A stretch of 7,294 nt of DNA from an archaeon (GTDB taxonomy: Archaea > Asgardarchaeota > Hermodarchaeia > Hermodarchaeales > Hermodarchaeaceae): the NCBI GenBank assembly GCA_016550415.1, contig JABXGU010000815.1, forward strand, positions 1 through 7,294. The letters are read 5' to 3'. The notes beneath the pieces were generated by a model. It saw only the letters and a list, made by a program, of their open reading frames with translations. It searched no databases and had not been told where the DNA came from. The stretch's first letter is position 1. The number at the start of each line of letters is the position of its first letter. The translations under genes were made by a program, and so were the position numbers. This document shows, one piece after another, positions 1 to 5,241 of the stretch.

Positions 1-8
1 AATAAATC

Positions 9-740
9 GTGTCAAAGGAAAAGACGCGCCGACGATCCACAGAGAAGGATAAAGAGGAAGAATTGGAATTCAAACCTCTTACTGAAGAAGAGTGGCGTCA
101 CGTCCTAGAAAAAGCCCGCGAGGTTTCAGAGACAGACAAGGAAGTTGATGAAGAATCCGTTGTATTGGTCATGCCAGTAACAGAAGAAGAGGAAGAGCGT
201 CTTGACCAACTTTCTTGTGAAGCTGTAAAACATCTAAGTTCTAGATACGTGTGGATCGCCAAACGTGGACGCTATGGCTTCATGTTCGTCATTCCCAGTA
301 AGGAAGCAGACATAGAACAATGGGGTGCAGAGTGGGCAGGCTTCACGATTGATTGGTGCCGGGAGATGCTCCTACATATCGTTTCAACCAAAACACTGGT
401 CCTATTCGACCCCTTCAATGAGCTTAAACCTGACCGCCATCGTGCTGCCAAGATAATTCTAGGAGTGCTAGTAAAGCAGGAATTAGGTCGTTGGATAGAT
501 GAAGCAGAAGGAATACTTCGAGTTACTTGGAAGAGCGACAGTGAATGGGCAGAGGAGATACGTTGTTGGGCATTGAAAACAGGACGAACAACATTTACAC
601 TCTTTAAGCTACAGGAATATCGGAAGGATCTGACAGGTTTACCAAAATCTGAGCTTCGTAAAATCCTTGATGTTTTAGTAGAACGAAAATTGGCTCGTTG
701 GCTTGATCGGGAACAAGAAGTTGTAGAAATTAAAATCTGA
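9..740 (+). CDS. vps25: ESCRT-II subunit, Vps25-like (two winged helices)
   Basis: Likely the Vps25 subunit of an ESCRT-II complex, which in eukaryotes links ubiquitin-reading ESCRT-I to ESCRT-III on membranes. The 243-residue product has a charged N-terminal region (about 1-100), then a first winged helix (about 105-176) and a second (about 177-243). The best match to eukaryotic Vps25 is the junction: 'ILRVTWKSDSEWAEEIRCWA' lines up with the 'FLIMWRRPEEWGKLIYQWV' stretch of human VPS25, and both continue into a 'FTLFKL'/'FTLYEL' strand. The end 'LVERKLARWLD' repeats the pattern of the first domain's 'LVKQELGRWID', as expected for tandem winged helices. The N-terminal extension makes it longer than human VPS25 (176 residues). 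The start is GTG, six bases after an in-frame TAA; its ribosome site lies outside the window, so the start is provisional. It converges on the Vps22-like gene with no spacer. The family call rests on recalled sequences, not a search. Confidence 0.85.
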   Translation: MSKEKTRRRSTEKDKEEELEFKPLTEEEWRHVLEKAREVSETDKEVDEESVVLVMPVTEEEEERLDQLSCEAVKHLSSRYVWIAKRGRYGFMFVIPSKEADIEQWGAEWAGFTIDWCREMLLHIVSTKTLVLFDPFNELKPDRHRAAKIILGVLVKQELGRWIDEAEGILRVTWKSDSEWAEEIRCWALKTGRTTFTLFKLQEYRKDLTGLPKSELRKILDVLVERKLARWLDREQEVVEIKI

Positions 741-1481
741 TCATTTCGGCATAGCTAGACCTGGAAAGAAGAAGCGAGTGCCATGCACAAAAGACTTGTC
801 AATTTTTGCGGCACCCACAGCCTCAAGACTTTTCAGCGCAGCAAGAGCTCGTTCACGATTCCAACCTGCCTGTGTCATGACCTCTTCTAGTGTTGTGTAA
901 CCATTTTTGCTTGCAATAGAAAGAATCGTGACTTGGTCCTCAGTGAATTCCCGTGGAACGAGTTCAACGATTTTTATCCCCGACTTTAATTTGTGGATAC
1001 CCGGTATTAGGCTTGAACTGGTTAGGTGTTGAATCGCCTTTATGACATCAATTTGAGACACACTATGTCGACGAGCCTTATTTATTGACAGAACTATTTC
1101 AGCTAGAGTCATGATGCCGCCAGTTTCATTCTGGCGCCGCTTAGCTAAGCCCAGAATCTGAACCCCCAACTGTTCATAGAATCTACCGCGACCAGTGAGA
1201 CGTTCAAGCAATCCTGGTTTTTCTTTAAGATCTTCGTGAATGGGGGCTCCAGGTAACGTGATGCCGAGTTCGTGTGCAATTTCAGCAGCTTTTTCTTGGA
1301 GTTCAGGCATGTCCTCCAAAATCTCACCGTAGGTTTGTTCGAATGTGTCTGCTTTTCCACGGAGTTCAGATATTGTTTGGAGCATGCGCTCTAATTCCTT
1401 AATCATTAGCTCGACACGCTTTTTTCGATAAGCGGCATCCATTTCCATTTGTTTTTCAATTTCCCATAATCCACACAACAC
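741..1481 (-). CDS. vps22: ESCRT-II subunit, Vps22/Vps36-like EAP30 domain protein
   Basis: EAP30-family ESCRT-II subunit, closer to Vps22/SNF8 than to Vps36. From the GTG start the protein has 246 residues: an N-terminal helical hairpin (about 5-75), then two winged helices (about 100-180 and 185-246). The diagnostic stretch at residues 101-109 and 121-129 ('FYEQLGVQI' and 'GGIMTLAEI') matches 'FYYELGVQI' and 'GGLITLEEL' of human SNF8. A later 'ASKNGYTTLEEV' matches 'AEKNGYVTVSEI', and the end 'RFFFPGL' matches the 'HYWLPAL' strand. I chose GTG at 1481 because a perfect AGGAGG lies 6 bases upstream. ATG at 1496 is possible but would place that AGGAGG inside the gene. The open frame reaches 1613, but that part overlaps the upstream gene. 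It is the last gene of the - strand ESCRT operon. No Vps36-like NZF or GLUE domain is present, and no second EAP30 gene is seen. Confidence 0.9.
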   Translation of the reverse strand: MLCGLWEIEKQMEMDAAYRKKRVELMIKELERMLQTISELRGKADTFEQTYGEILEDMPELQEKAAEIAHELGITLPGAPIHEDLKEKPGLLERLTGRGRFYEQLGVQILGLAKRRQNETGGIMTLAEIVLSINKARRHSVSQIDVIKAIQHLTSSSLIPGIHKLKSGIKIVELVPREFTEDQVTILSIASKNGYTTLEEVMTQAGWNRERALAALKSLEAVGAAKIDKSFVHGTRFFFPGLAMPK

Positions 1482-1487
1482 CAAGAG

Positions 1488-1493
1488 CCTCCT
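1488..1493 (-). promoter_or_regulatory. Ribosome binding site AGGAGG of the Vps22-like gene
   Basis: A perfect AGGAGG on the minus strand lies 6 bases before GTG 1481 and 9 before TTG 1478. It sits directly after an ATG (1494-1496) that overlaps the TGA stop of the upstream gene in an ATGA arrangement. The spacing favours the GTG. Confidence 0.65.
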
Positions 1494-1786
1494 CATATTC
1501 GTCTCATGAAATTTAGCCACGTTTCTGCGCGCATAGCAAATTTCCTTGCTTCTAATTCCTCCACATGATTTTCTAGATTGGGATGATACTTCGTCCAGAA
1601 GTAGGTATACCACTCCTTTGCTTCTTTTGTAATTTGATGATGTCCCCCAAGAATTGCTTCTGCATAGGCAATAACCGCATCCAAGTCTTCAAGGATGTAC
1701 TCAGCATTGATTCGGAGATTTGCTTTGTTGATAGCGTTTACCAATCGGTCGCGCATATCTGCAAACGAGCGCATTGGTTTCTCCAT
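1493..1786 (-). CDS. 97-residue helical protein in ESCRT operon, possible free Vps28-C-terminal-like module
   Basis: I do not recognise this gene with certainty. The protein looks all-helical, with no membrane segment, signal peptide or cysteines. Compared by eye with the C-terminal half of the neighbouring Vps28-like protein, it shows the same order of landmarks: 'DLDAVIAYA' against 'LLDDSIILL', then 'EAKEW' against 'AMKEW', and a last helix 'TWLNFMRRI' against 'RWLNDFKRRL', with similar distances between them (30 against 27 residues from KEW to WLN). In eukaryotes the Vps28 C-terminal four-helix bundle contacts ESCRT-II, and this gene sits between Vps28 and Vps22, so a bridging or third ESCRT-I subunit (a Vps37-like role) is a reasonable inference. 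ATG 1786 follows a weak AGGA; ATG 1774 is an alternative, with GGAG 6 bases upstream. It starts 20 bases after the Vps28 stop. The gene is well supported, the function is not. Confidence 0.75.
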   Translation of the reverse strand: MEKPMRSFADMRDRLVNAINKANLRINAEYILEDLDAVIAYAEAILGGHHQITKEAKEWYTYFWTKYHPNLENHVEELEARKFAMRAETWLNFMRRI

Positions 1787-1806
1787 TTAAGTATCATCCT
1801 CGACAT

Positions 1807-2454
1807 CTACTGATCGACCGCCATTTCTCTTAGACGCCGCTTGAAATCATTTAGCCACCGAACAGACTGAAACTCCAGTTGCTTTGCCTCATCAGGTGAT
1901 AGAGTATCATGGGGATCACGCTGACGTAATTGATTCTGCCATTCCTTCATTGCAACCAGAATCCAGTAATCCGGAGGGAAGTTGGGGTATTTTGTTAGAA
2001 GAATGATGGAATCATCGAGTAGGGGAATGATGAGGTTCATACGGGCGACTTCACCAAGTTTGGCGATGTCAATAAGAGTGATGATGTTTGAAACAATATC
2101 TGCTGCCTTTGCCGCCATCTTGGCTGATGCTTGGGCAGTTAATTCAACAGTCTTTTCTCCTTTTGGTGCGCGTTCTTCAATTTGAAGCTTATCAACTGCT
2201 ACAGGAAAGCGTTCTGAGATGCGTTCTTCTTTAATGAAGCCTTCCCAGCTGGCGCCTTCAGCTTCAAGGAGTTGGCGGGTAGTGAGTGTGTCCCGAACAA
2301 GGGATCTGAATTGACGTTTGTATAGCGTAGGACTAAGTTCACCCTCTTCGAACTTCTGGACGATGCTGTCTAACGTAGCAATAGTTCCATAAAGTTCAGC
2401 CTTAAGTTGGGGAACCCGTTCCTGTTTTCTCCGCACTCGCTCACGTACAGCCAT
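1807..2454 (-). CDS. vps28: ESCRT-I subunit, Vps28-like
   Basis: Vps28-like ESCRT-I subunit of 215 residues. The N-terminal region (about 15-85) matches the Vps28 core hairpin: 'AELYGTIATLDSI' resembles human 'AELFAVVKTMQAL', followed by 'LSPTLYKRQFRSLV' against 'VSPSEYTAACSRLLV'. After a charged linker, residues about 110-208 match the C-terminal four-helix bundle: 'IVSNIITLIDIAKL' resembles 'VVSLFITVMDKLRL', 'PNFPPDYW' resembles 'SHLPPDFEG', and 'LSPDEAKQLEFQSVRWLNDF' resembles 'LDDSQVRQMLFDLESAYNAF'. In eukaryotes the N-terminal part packs with the Vps23 steadiness box and the C-terminal bundle recruits ESCRT-II; both partners are encoded beside it. Its length is close to human VPS28 (221). 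ATG 2454 is chosen because GGAGGT lies 8 bases upstream; an in-frame TTG at 2457 is less likely. It starts 24 bases after the Vps23-like stop. Confidence 0.9.
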   Translation of the reverse strand: MAVRERVRRKQERVPQLKAELYGTIATLDSIVQKFEEGELSPTLYKRQFRSLVRDTLTTRQLLEAEGASWEGFIKEERISERFPVAVDKLQIEERAPKGEKTVELTAQASAKMAAKAADIVSNIITLIDIAKLGEVARMNLIIPLLDDSIILLTKYPNFPPDYWILVAMKEWQNQLRQRDPHDTLSPDEAKQLEFQSVRWLNDFKRRLREMAVDQ

Positions 2455-2462
2455 CAAGCATT

Positions 2463-2468
2463 ACCTCC
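2463..2468 (-). promoter_or_regulatory. Ribosome binding site GGAGGT of the Vps28-like gene
   Basis: A perfect GGAGGT on the minus strand lies in the 24-base gap after the Vps23-like stop, 8 bases before ATG 2454. It decides between that ATG and an upstream TTG, and argues against an out-of-frame ATG at 2461 that lies too close. Confidence 0.7.
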
Positions 2469-2478
2469 ACTCAGAGGG

Positions 2479-3249
2479 CTATTCGAGCGTTTCCAGCGCT
2501 TTCTCAATCTGATAGAGTCGCCGCTTATAGCGCTTGTAAAGTTTAGTATATTCTGTTGAACCTATTTCAGCAGAATCGAATTTTTGTTCCAAGTTCTGAA
2601 GCAAATCCTCAATAGCAAGTCTCTCGCTTTCCAACTCCAATTTTTGTCGTTCAGTTTTATCAGTGGGAAGGATGAGAGTATCAAGTTCATCTTCGGTTGA
2701 TGTTTCACTTATAGCTAGACCACTCGTATCAATCTGCGCTGACATCCGTGCAATTCGCTCATCTCGTTTCTGTATCTTCCGAGTGAGCCGGGCAACCTCT
2801 TGTTCTAGCTGTTGATACCGTTGTTGAAGTAATTCTTCGCTATCAGGCAGCTTCACCTTTGGAGGTGGTTGAGTTGTATCAGGCACAGGAGTCTCGCGAG
2901 CGAAAAGACCCTTGATACTATTTACTAATTGATAGACGTGGTAATGGGGCTGCCACTGAGTAACGATTCTTAGATGAATTGCACCTGATTCACGATCTAC
3001 ACGTGGATGTCTTGTAGGTGTGAGCATCCTAGCAACTGGCGGTTGAGCGGGAAAGTTGGGTGGAATAATAATCTCTACAAGAAATTCTGTTCCCCCACGA
3101 GGACCACCCTTAATTTTTCCACGCCATCGGCGAAGATTCTGACCGACTGGAGTGAAAGTTGGTGCTCTACGGAACATCAACTGGGCCTCTCGAGCAATCG
3201 CCATTTCTGATTGGCTTCTCATTGCCTGTGCCATTGTCATCACCATCAT
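2479..3249 (-). CDS. vps23: ESCRT-I subunit, Vps23/TSG101-like (UEV, coiled coil, steadiness box)
   Basis: Looks like a complete Vps23/TSG101 homologue of 256 residues. Residues about 10-118 form an inactive E2 (UEV) fold, with 'RWRGKIKGG', 'GGTEFLVEIIIPPNFPAQPP', 'RHPRVD' and 'GAIHLRI'. His92 stands where an active E2 carries its Cys, and the HPN motif is HPR, so it should bind rather than transfer ubiquitin. A proline-rich linker follows (about 121-135), then a coiled coil (about 137-172), then a steadiness box (about 187-256). There 'DELDTLILPT' matches TSG101 'DEVIIPT' and 'ERLAIEDLLQNLEQ' matches 'ENAIEDTIFYLGEA'. In eukaryotes this subunit reads ubiquitin on cargo and packs with Vps28, the next gene here. 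The start has several close Met codons; ATG 3249 is taken, with a weak AGGA 13 bases upstream, but ATG 3240, 3234 or 3222 could be used. It is first in the ESCRT operon. Confidence 0.9.
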   Translation of the reverse strand: MMVMTMAQAMRSQSEMAIAREAQLMFRRAPTFTPVGQNLRRWRGKIKGGPRGGTEFLVEIIIPPNFPAQPPVARMLTPTRHPRVDRESGAIHLRIVTQWQPHYHVYQLVNSIKGLFARETPVPDTTQPPPKVKLPDSEELLQQRYQQLEQEVARLTRKIQKRDERIARMSAQIDTSGLAISETSTEDELDTLILPTDKTERQKLELESERLAIEDLLQNLEQKFDSAEIGSTEYTKLYKRYKRRLYQIEKALETLE

Positions 3250-3279
3250 TATTGTGTTCTAATCCTGCTAGTGAAAGCG

Positions 3280-3296
3280 AAAATAAAACCTTTGGC
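3280..3296 (-). promoter_or_regulatory. Candidate promoter of the ESCRT operon (BRE/TATA-like)
   Basis: On the minus strand the 88-base gap before the Vps23-like gene holds CCAAAGG followed directly by TTTTATTTT, which resembles an archaeal BRE plus TATA box. A start about 25 bases downstream would give a leader of roughly 10-15 bases before ATG 3249. The gap suggests the ESCRT operon has its own promoter rather than reading through from the coiled-coil gene. This is pattern matching only. Confidence 0.4.
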
Positions 3297-3337
3297 AACA
3301 CGATACGTACTGAACTAAAAGAGTTAGATTTGTTCAA

Positions 3338-3994
3338 TTATGTTGTTTTTCTTTCTTTTTCTACTGAACGCTTGGGAGATTCGCTTGAAACTGCTCGTCG
3401 AACCGTTAGGAGTATATTATTCTGGAGTTCGTGAAGAAATTCTTCTAACCGTTTTTCAAAAAGTGCTATCATCTCTTCTAATCGTCGAATAGCCTGTGTT
3501 AGGGTAGGAGCCAGCTCTTTTTGCAGCTCCGAAATAGCCTTTGAAGAAGTTGTAGAAGGTGTCTCCTTAGCCAATGTCTGTAGGGAAGATTCCAGCTTAT
3601 CAAAACGATTCGCGAGTGAACTCAATCGTTCAACAGAGGACTCTGAAGCGATAGTGTCATCAGCTACCAACTTCTGAAGTGTCTTGACCTCCCGGAGGAG
3701 TACACGAATATTAGCTTCCATCTTCAGATTCATCCGAGAAAGATCTGCATCCAATAAATTTAGACCATTCACAATTCGCTTCAGCGACTCAACAGTCGGA
3801 ACAAGTCCCTTTGGTGTCTTGATGCTTTCGATTTCAATCGAATATTTGGGTGTTTCTGACGTCACTGTTGTAAACGACCACCGAAGCTCTAAATCAAAAA
3901 ACATTGACACTAGCTTATAAGCTTTGATGAGTTGATGATGTACTTCAACAAAAAATTGAGCGTATAGAGAATCCTGGAGGTATGTGTTTCCCAC
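3338..3994 (-). CDS. Coiled-coil protein of unknown function between ESCRT and ubiquitin genes
   Basis: I do not recognise this 218-residue protein. The first half (about 10-70) mixes aromatic and beta-type residues ('FFDLELRWSFTTVTSE', 'YSIEIESIKTP'), suggesting a small folded domain. From about 70 it is long helix with heptad-like leucines: segments about 68-112, 118-144 and 152-200, broken by a Ser/Thr/Pro stretch near 145-151, with a basic tail after 205. There is no membrane segment, signal peptide or cysteine. It lies 88 bases upstream of the Vps23-like gene on the same strand and is divergent from the RING-ubiquitin genes, so it may serve either system as scaffold, adaptor or target; that is inference from position. 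GTG 3994 is the longest start and has no Shine-Dalgarno. A TATA-like element about 25 bases upstream would make it leaderless. ATG 3904 is an alternative giving a shorter protein. Confidence 0.7.
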   Translation of the reverse strand: MGNTYLQDSLYAQFFVEVHHQLIKAYKLVSMFFDLELRWSFTTVTSETPKYSIEIESIKTPKGLVPTVESLKRIVNGLNLLDADLSRMNLKMEANIRVLLREVKTLQKLVADDTIASESSVERLSSLANRFDKLESSLQTLAKETPSTTSSKAISELQKELAPTLTQAIRRLEEMIALFEKRLEEFLHELQNNILLTVRRAVSSESPKRSVEKERKTT

Positions 3995-4005
3995 AATAAT
4001 AAGAG

Positions 4006-4023
4006 CGTTCGAACGTTTATATT
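4006..4023. promoter_or_regulatory. Divergent promoter candidate with palindrome CGTTCGAACG
   Basis: The region between the coiled-coil gene (-) and the RING gene (+) contains TTTATATT at 4016-4023, which reads as a TATA-like element on both strands. Directly beside it is a perfect 10-base palindrome at 4006-4015. GCGTTC at 4005-4010 also recurs inverted as GAACGC at 4038-4043. On + the element would give a leader of about 40 bases before ATG 4085; on - it lies about 25 bases from GTG 3994, fitting a leaderless transcript. The palindrome is placed where a repressor could block the - strand promoter. All of this is inferred from sequence pattern. Confidence 0.45.
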
Positions 4024-4072
4024 CCCAATCTTTTTAAGAACGCATCTAGTAGATTTGCCCAAGGGAAACGGT

Positions 4073-4078
4073 AAGGAG
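4073..4078 (+). promoter_or_regulatory. Ribosome binding site AAGGAG of the RING gene
   Basis: AAGGAG ends 6 bases before ATG 4085 and selects it over the longer reading from TTG 4055, which would add ten residues with no ribosome site. Confidence 0.65.
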
Positions 4079-4084
4079 ACCACG

Positions 4085-4333
4085 ATGGCTGAACAATCTG
4101 AACGTTTCATCATTACGTCGATTAAAGAGATCGGCGAATGGAAGTGGACTACCTCTGAGAAATGTATAGTCTGTGGTCTTCAAATCCGTGAAGGACAAGA
4201 ACAAGTTTTTTGTCCGAACTGCGGAAATCCTGCCCATTACTCCCATCTAGCTGAATGGGTCAAGGTAAAGGGTACCTGTCCGATATGTCGGAAAAACATT
4301 CAAATGAAGAGATTGGAACCAAAAAGAAAATAG
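4085..4333 (+). CDS. Small RING-type zinc finger protein, probable ubiquitin E3
   Basis: An 82-residue protein that is mostly one zinc-binding module, probably the E3 ligase or E3-like adaptor of the adjacent ubiquitin system. Ligands run in the order C27-x2-C30-x12-C43-x2-C46-x4-H51-x2-H54-x10-C65-x2-C68, which is a RING-like cross-brace of C4H2C2 type. Small RING proteins encoded next to E2, E1 and ubiquitin are known from archaea such as Caldiarchaeum ('srfp'). 'HLAEWVKVKGTCPICRK' resembles the second half of classic RINGs, where a Trp before the last Cys pair contacts E2. The start is ATG 4085: GGAG lies 6 bases upstream, which beats the in-frame TTG at 4055. Its stop is 13 bases from the ubiquitin start, so the two are almost surely co-transcribed. 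A plain zinc ribbon is the alternative, but position argues for RING. Confidence 0.85.
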   Translation: MAEQSERFIITSIKEIGEWKWTTSEKCIVCGLQIREGQEQVFCPNCGNPAHYSHLAEWVKVKGTCPICRKNIQMKRLEPKRK

Positions 4334-4346
4334 TCGGGTGGAAAAA

Positions 4347-4583
4347 ATGCGTATTGAAGTAGTACCAGCAATTGGTGGTAGTGACCCCATAGCCATAGAG
4401 GTGGAACCCAGTACAACAATTGGAGAAATCCGTAACCGTGTCGCAAACATGCGCCGCATCCCGCCCAACATCGTAATTCTAGCATATCGCGGCGCTCAAC
4501 TAACTGATGAACAAACAGTGAAGAGCGTTGGGATAACACCTCATGACAAACTCTATTTGATAACACGTACAGAGGGCGGCTAA
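4347..4583 (+). CDS. ub: Ubiquitin-like modifier ending in Gly-Gly
   Basis: A 78-residue beta-grasp protein close in length to eukaryotic ubiquitin (76) and similar to it in sequence. 'IEVEPSTTIGEI' matches ubiquitin 'LEVEPSDTIENV', and 'RIPPN', 'YRGAQLTDEQTV' and 'DKLYLI' follow the ubiquitin order 'GIPPD', 'FAGKQLEDGRTL' and 'STLHLV'. The stop codon directly follows Gly77-Gly78, so no protease step is needed to expose the conjugating end. Arg74 aligns with ubiquitin Arg72, a residue known to matter for E1 recognition. Only two lysines are present, K59 and K68, and neither aligns with K48 or K63. ATG 4347 is chosen because GGTGG ends 5 bases upstream; GTG 4338 would add three residues. It lies between the RING and E2 genes. 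A sulphur-carrier role (SAMP, MoaD or ThiS type) is less likely given those neighbours. Confidence 0.93.
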   Translation: MRIEVVPAIGGSDPIAIEVEPSTTIGEIRNRVANMRRIPPNIVILAYRGAQLTDEQTVKSVGITPHDKLYLITRTEGG

Positions 4584-4631
4584 GCAGTAGGGTTAAATTT
4601 CCCACAATTTTCTGCTGCGCCTCTCTTCTTC

Positions 4632-4638
4632 TTTTTTT
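4632..4638 (+). terminator. T-tract, candidate archaeal terminator after the ubiquitin gene
   Basis: A run of seven T, preceded by pyrimidine-rich sequence, lies about 50 bases after the ubiquitin stop. Oligo-T tracts are typical archaeal terminators. A weak stem (AGCAG near 4583 with CTGCT near 4612) precedes it. The tract may instead only be part of the promoter for the next genes. Confidence 0.4.
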
Positions 4639-4641
4639 ATA
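4634..4641 (+). promoter_or_regulatory. Candidate TATA element upstream of the E2-E1 genes
   Basis: TTTTTATA overlaps the T-tract. A start about 25 bases downstream (near 4660-4665) would give a leader of about 30 bases if translation begins at ATG 4693, or about 115 if it begins at ATG 4780. A second TATA-like stretch (CTTTTAATG near 4732-4740) would better suit the 4780 start. Weak evidence. Confidence 0.3.
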
Positions 4642-4760
4642 GGGTAGTCGGTAGTGCTGAAACAATACACGTTTCGTTAGAAGCCTTTTTCTATGGCTAC
4701 AATCAAAAAGATATTCAAGCAATACACAATTCTTTTAATGAACTGGGAACTGGATGGTCT

Positions 4761-4769
4761 AGGAAGAGG
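4761..4769 (+). promoter_or_regulatory. Ribosome binding site candidate for the E2 gene
   Basis: AGGAAGAGG, a purine-rich Shine-Dalgarno-like stretch, ends 10 bases before ATG 4780. The longer reading from ATG 4693 has no comparable site, which favours the shorter E2. Confidence 0.45.
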
Positions 4770-4779
4770 CGTAACGTGC

Positions 4780-5241
4780 ATGCTATCCGAAGAGGATTAT
4801 TGGGCAAGATTGGTCCTTGAAGCAAAAAACATGGAAACAGAAGAGCCCTCATTCCAGCCCCTTCAAGGGGACCTGAGGCACTGGCAAGGCTTCATCCTTG
4901 GAACTGGCATCTATGATGGCGGCGTCTTTATAGTGCAACTATTAATCCCACGATCCTTTCCCTATGACCCCCCAACAGTAAGATTCATTACCCAAATTTG
5001 GCACCCGAATATCTATCGAGGTAGAGTCTGTGTTGGAATCCTAGGAAAGGATTGGCTGCCCAGCATGTCATTAACTGGGGTCATTGAAACACTCAGAAAC
5101 CTCATAAACTTTCCAAACCCTGATGACCCATTGAATCAACAGGCTTCAAGACAGGCAAAAAGAGAACCAGCCAAATTTGAGCGTACAGCCCGTGAATGGG
5201 TTCAACAATATGCAGGGTGGGACCAGGTGCAGAAAGGATGA
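4780..5241 (+). CDS. Ubiquitin-conjugating enzyme E2
   Basis: Active E2 that accepts ubiquitin from E1 as a thioester and passes it on with help from the RING protein. From ATG 4780 it has 153 residues, the usual UBC core length. Landmarks in order: 'HWQGFILGTG' (34-43), the central strand and proline turn 'LIPRSFPYDPPTVRF' (55-69), the HPN motif (75-77), catalytic Cys84 in 'GRVCVGIL', 'WLPSMSLTGVIETL' (92-105), and 'NPDDPLN' (113-119), all typical of eukaryotic E2s. Its stop overlaps the E1 start in an ATGA. The start is uncertain: ATG 4693 would add 29 residues with no E2-like features, while 4780 has a purine-rich site 10 bases upstream and gives the canonical length. The protein is clearly distinct from the Cys-less UEV in the Vps23-like gene. 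Confidence 0.93.
   Translation: MLSEEDYWARLVLEAKNMETEEPSFQPLQGDLRHWQGFILGTGIYDGGVFIVQLLIPRSFPYDPPTVRFITQIWHPNIYRGRVCVGILGKDWLPSMSLTGVIETLRNLINFPNPDDPLNQQASRQAKREPAKFERTAREWVQQYAGWDQVQKG

Noticed and set aside
1497..1613. Extended N-terminus of the Vps22-like gene back to 1613
   Set aside because: It would overlap the 97-residue gene over about 120 bases in another frame. The SNF8 likeness begins only near residue 5 of the short form, and AGGAGG supports GTG 1481.
3159..3434. A 91-codon plus-strand open frame across the gap before the Vps23-like gene
   Set aside because: It is antisense to the ends of two supported genes and overlaps the candidate ESCRT promoter; no domain or ribosome site.
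4347..4583. SAMP, MoaD, ThiS or Urm1-type sulphur carrier
   Set aside because: Sequence likeness is to ubiquitin itself ('EVEPSTTI', 'IPP', 'RGAQL', Arg74), and E2 and RING neighbours point to protein conjugation.
4300..4722. A 140-codon open frame on the minus strand covering the ubiquitin gene
   Set aside because: It is antisense to the ubiquitin gene and the end of the RING gene, both clearly identified, and its product has Cys/Leu-rich, low-order composition with no recognisable domain.
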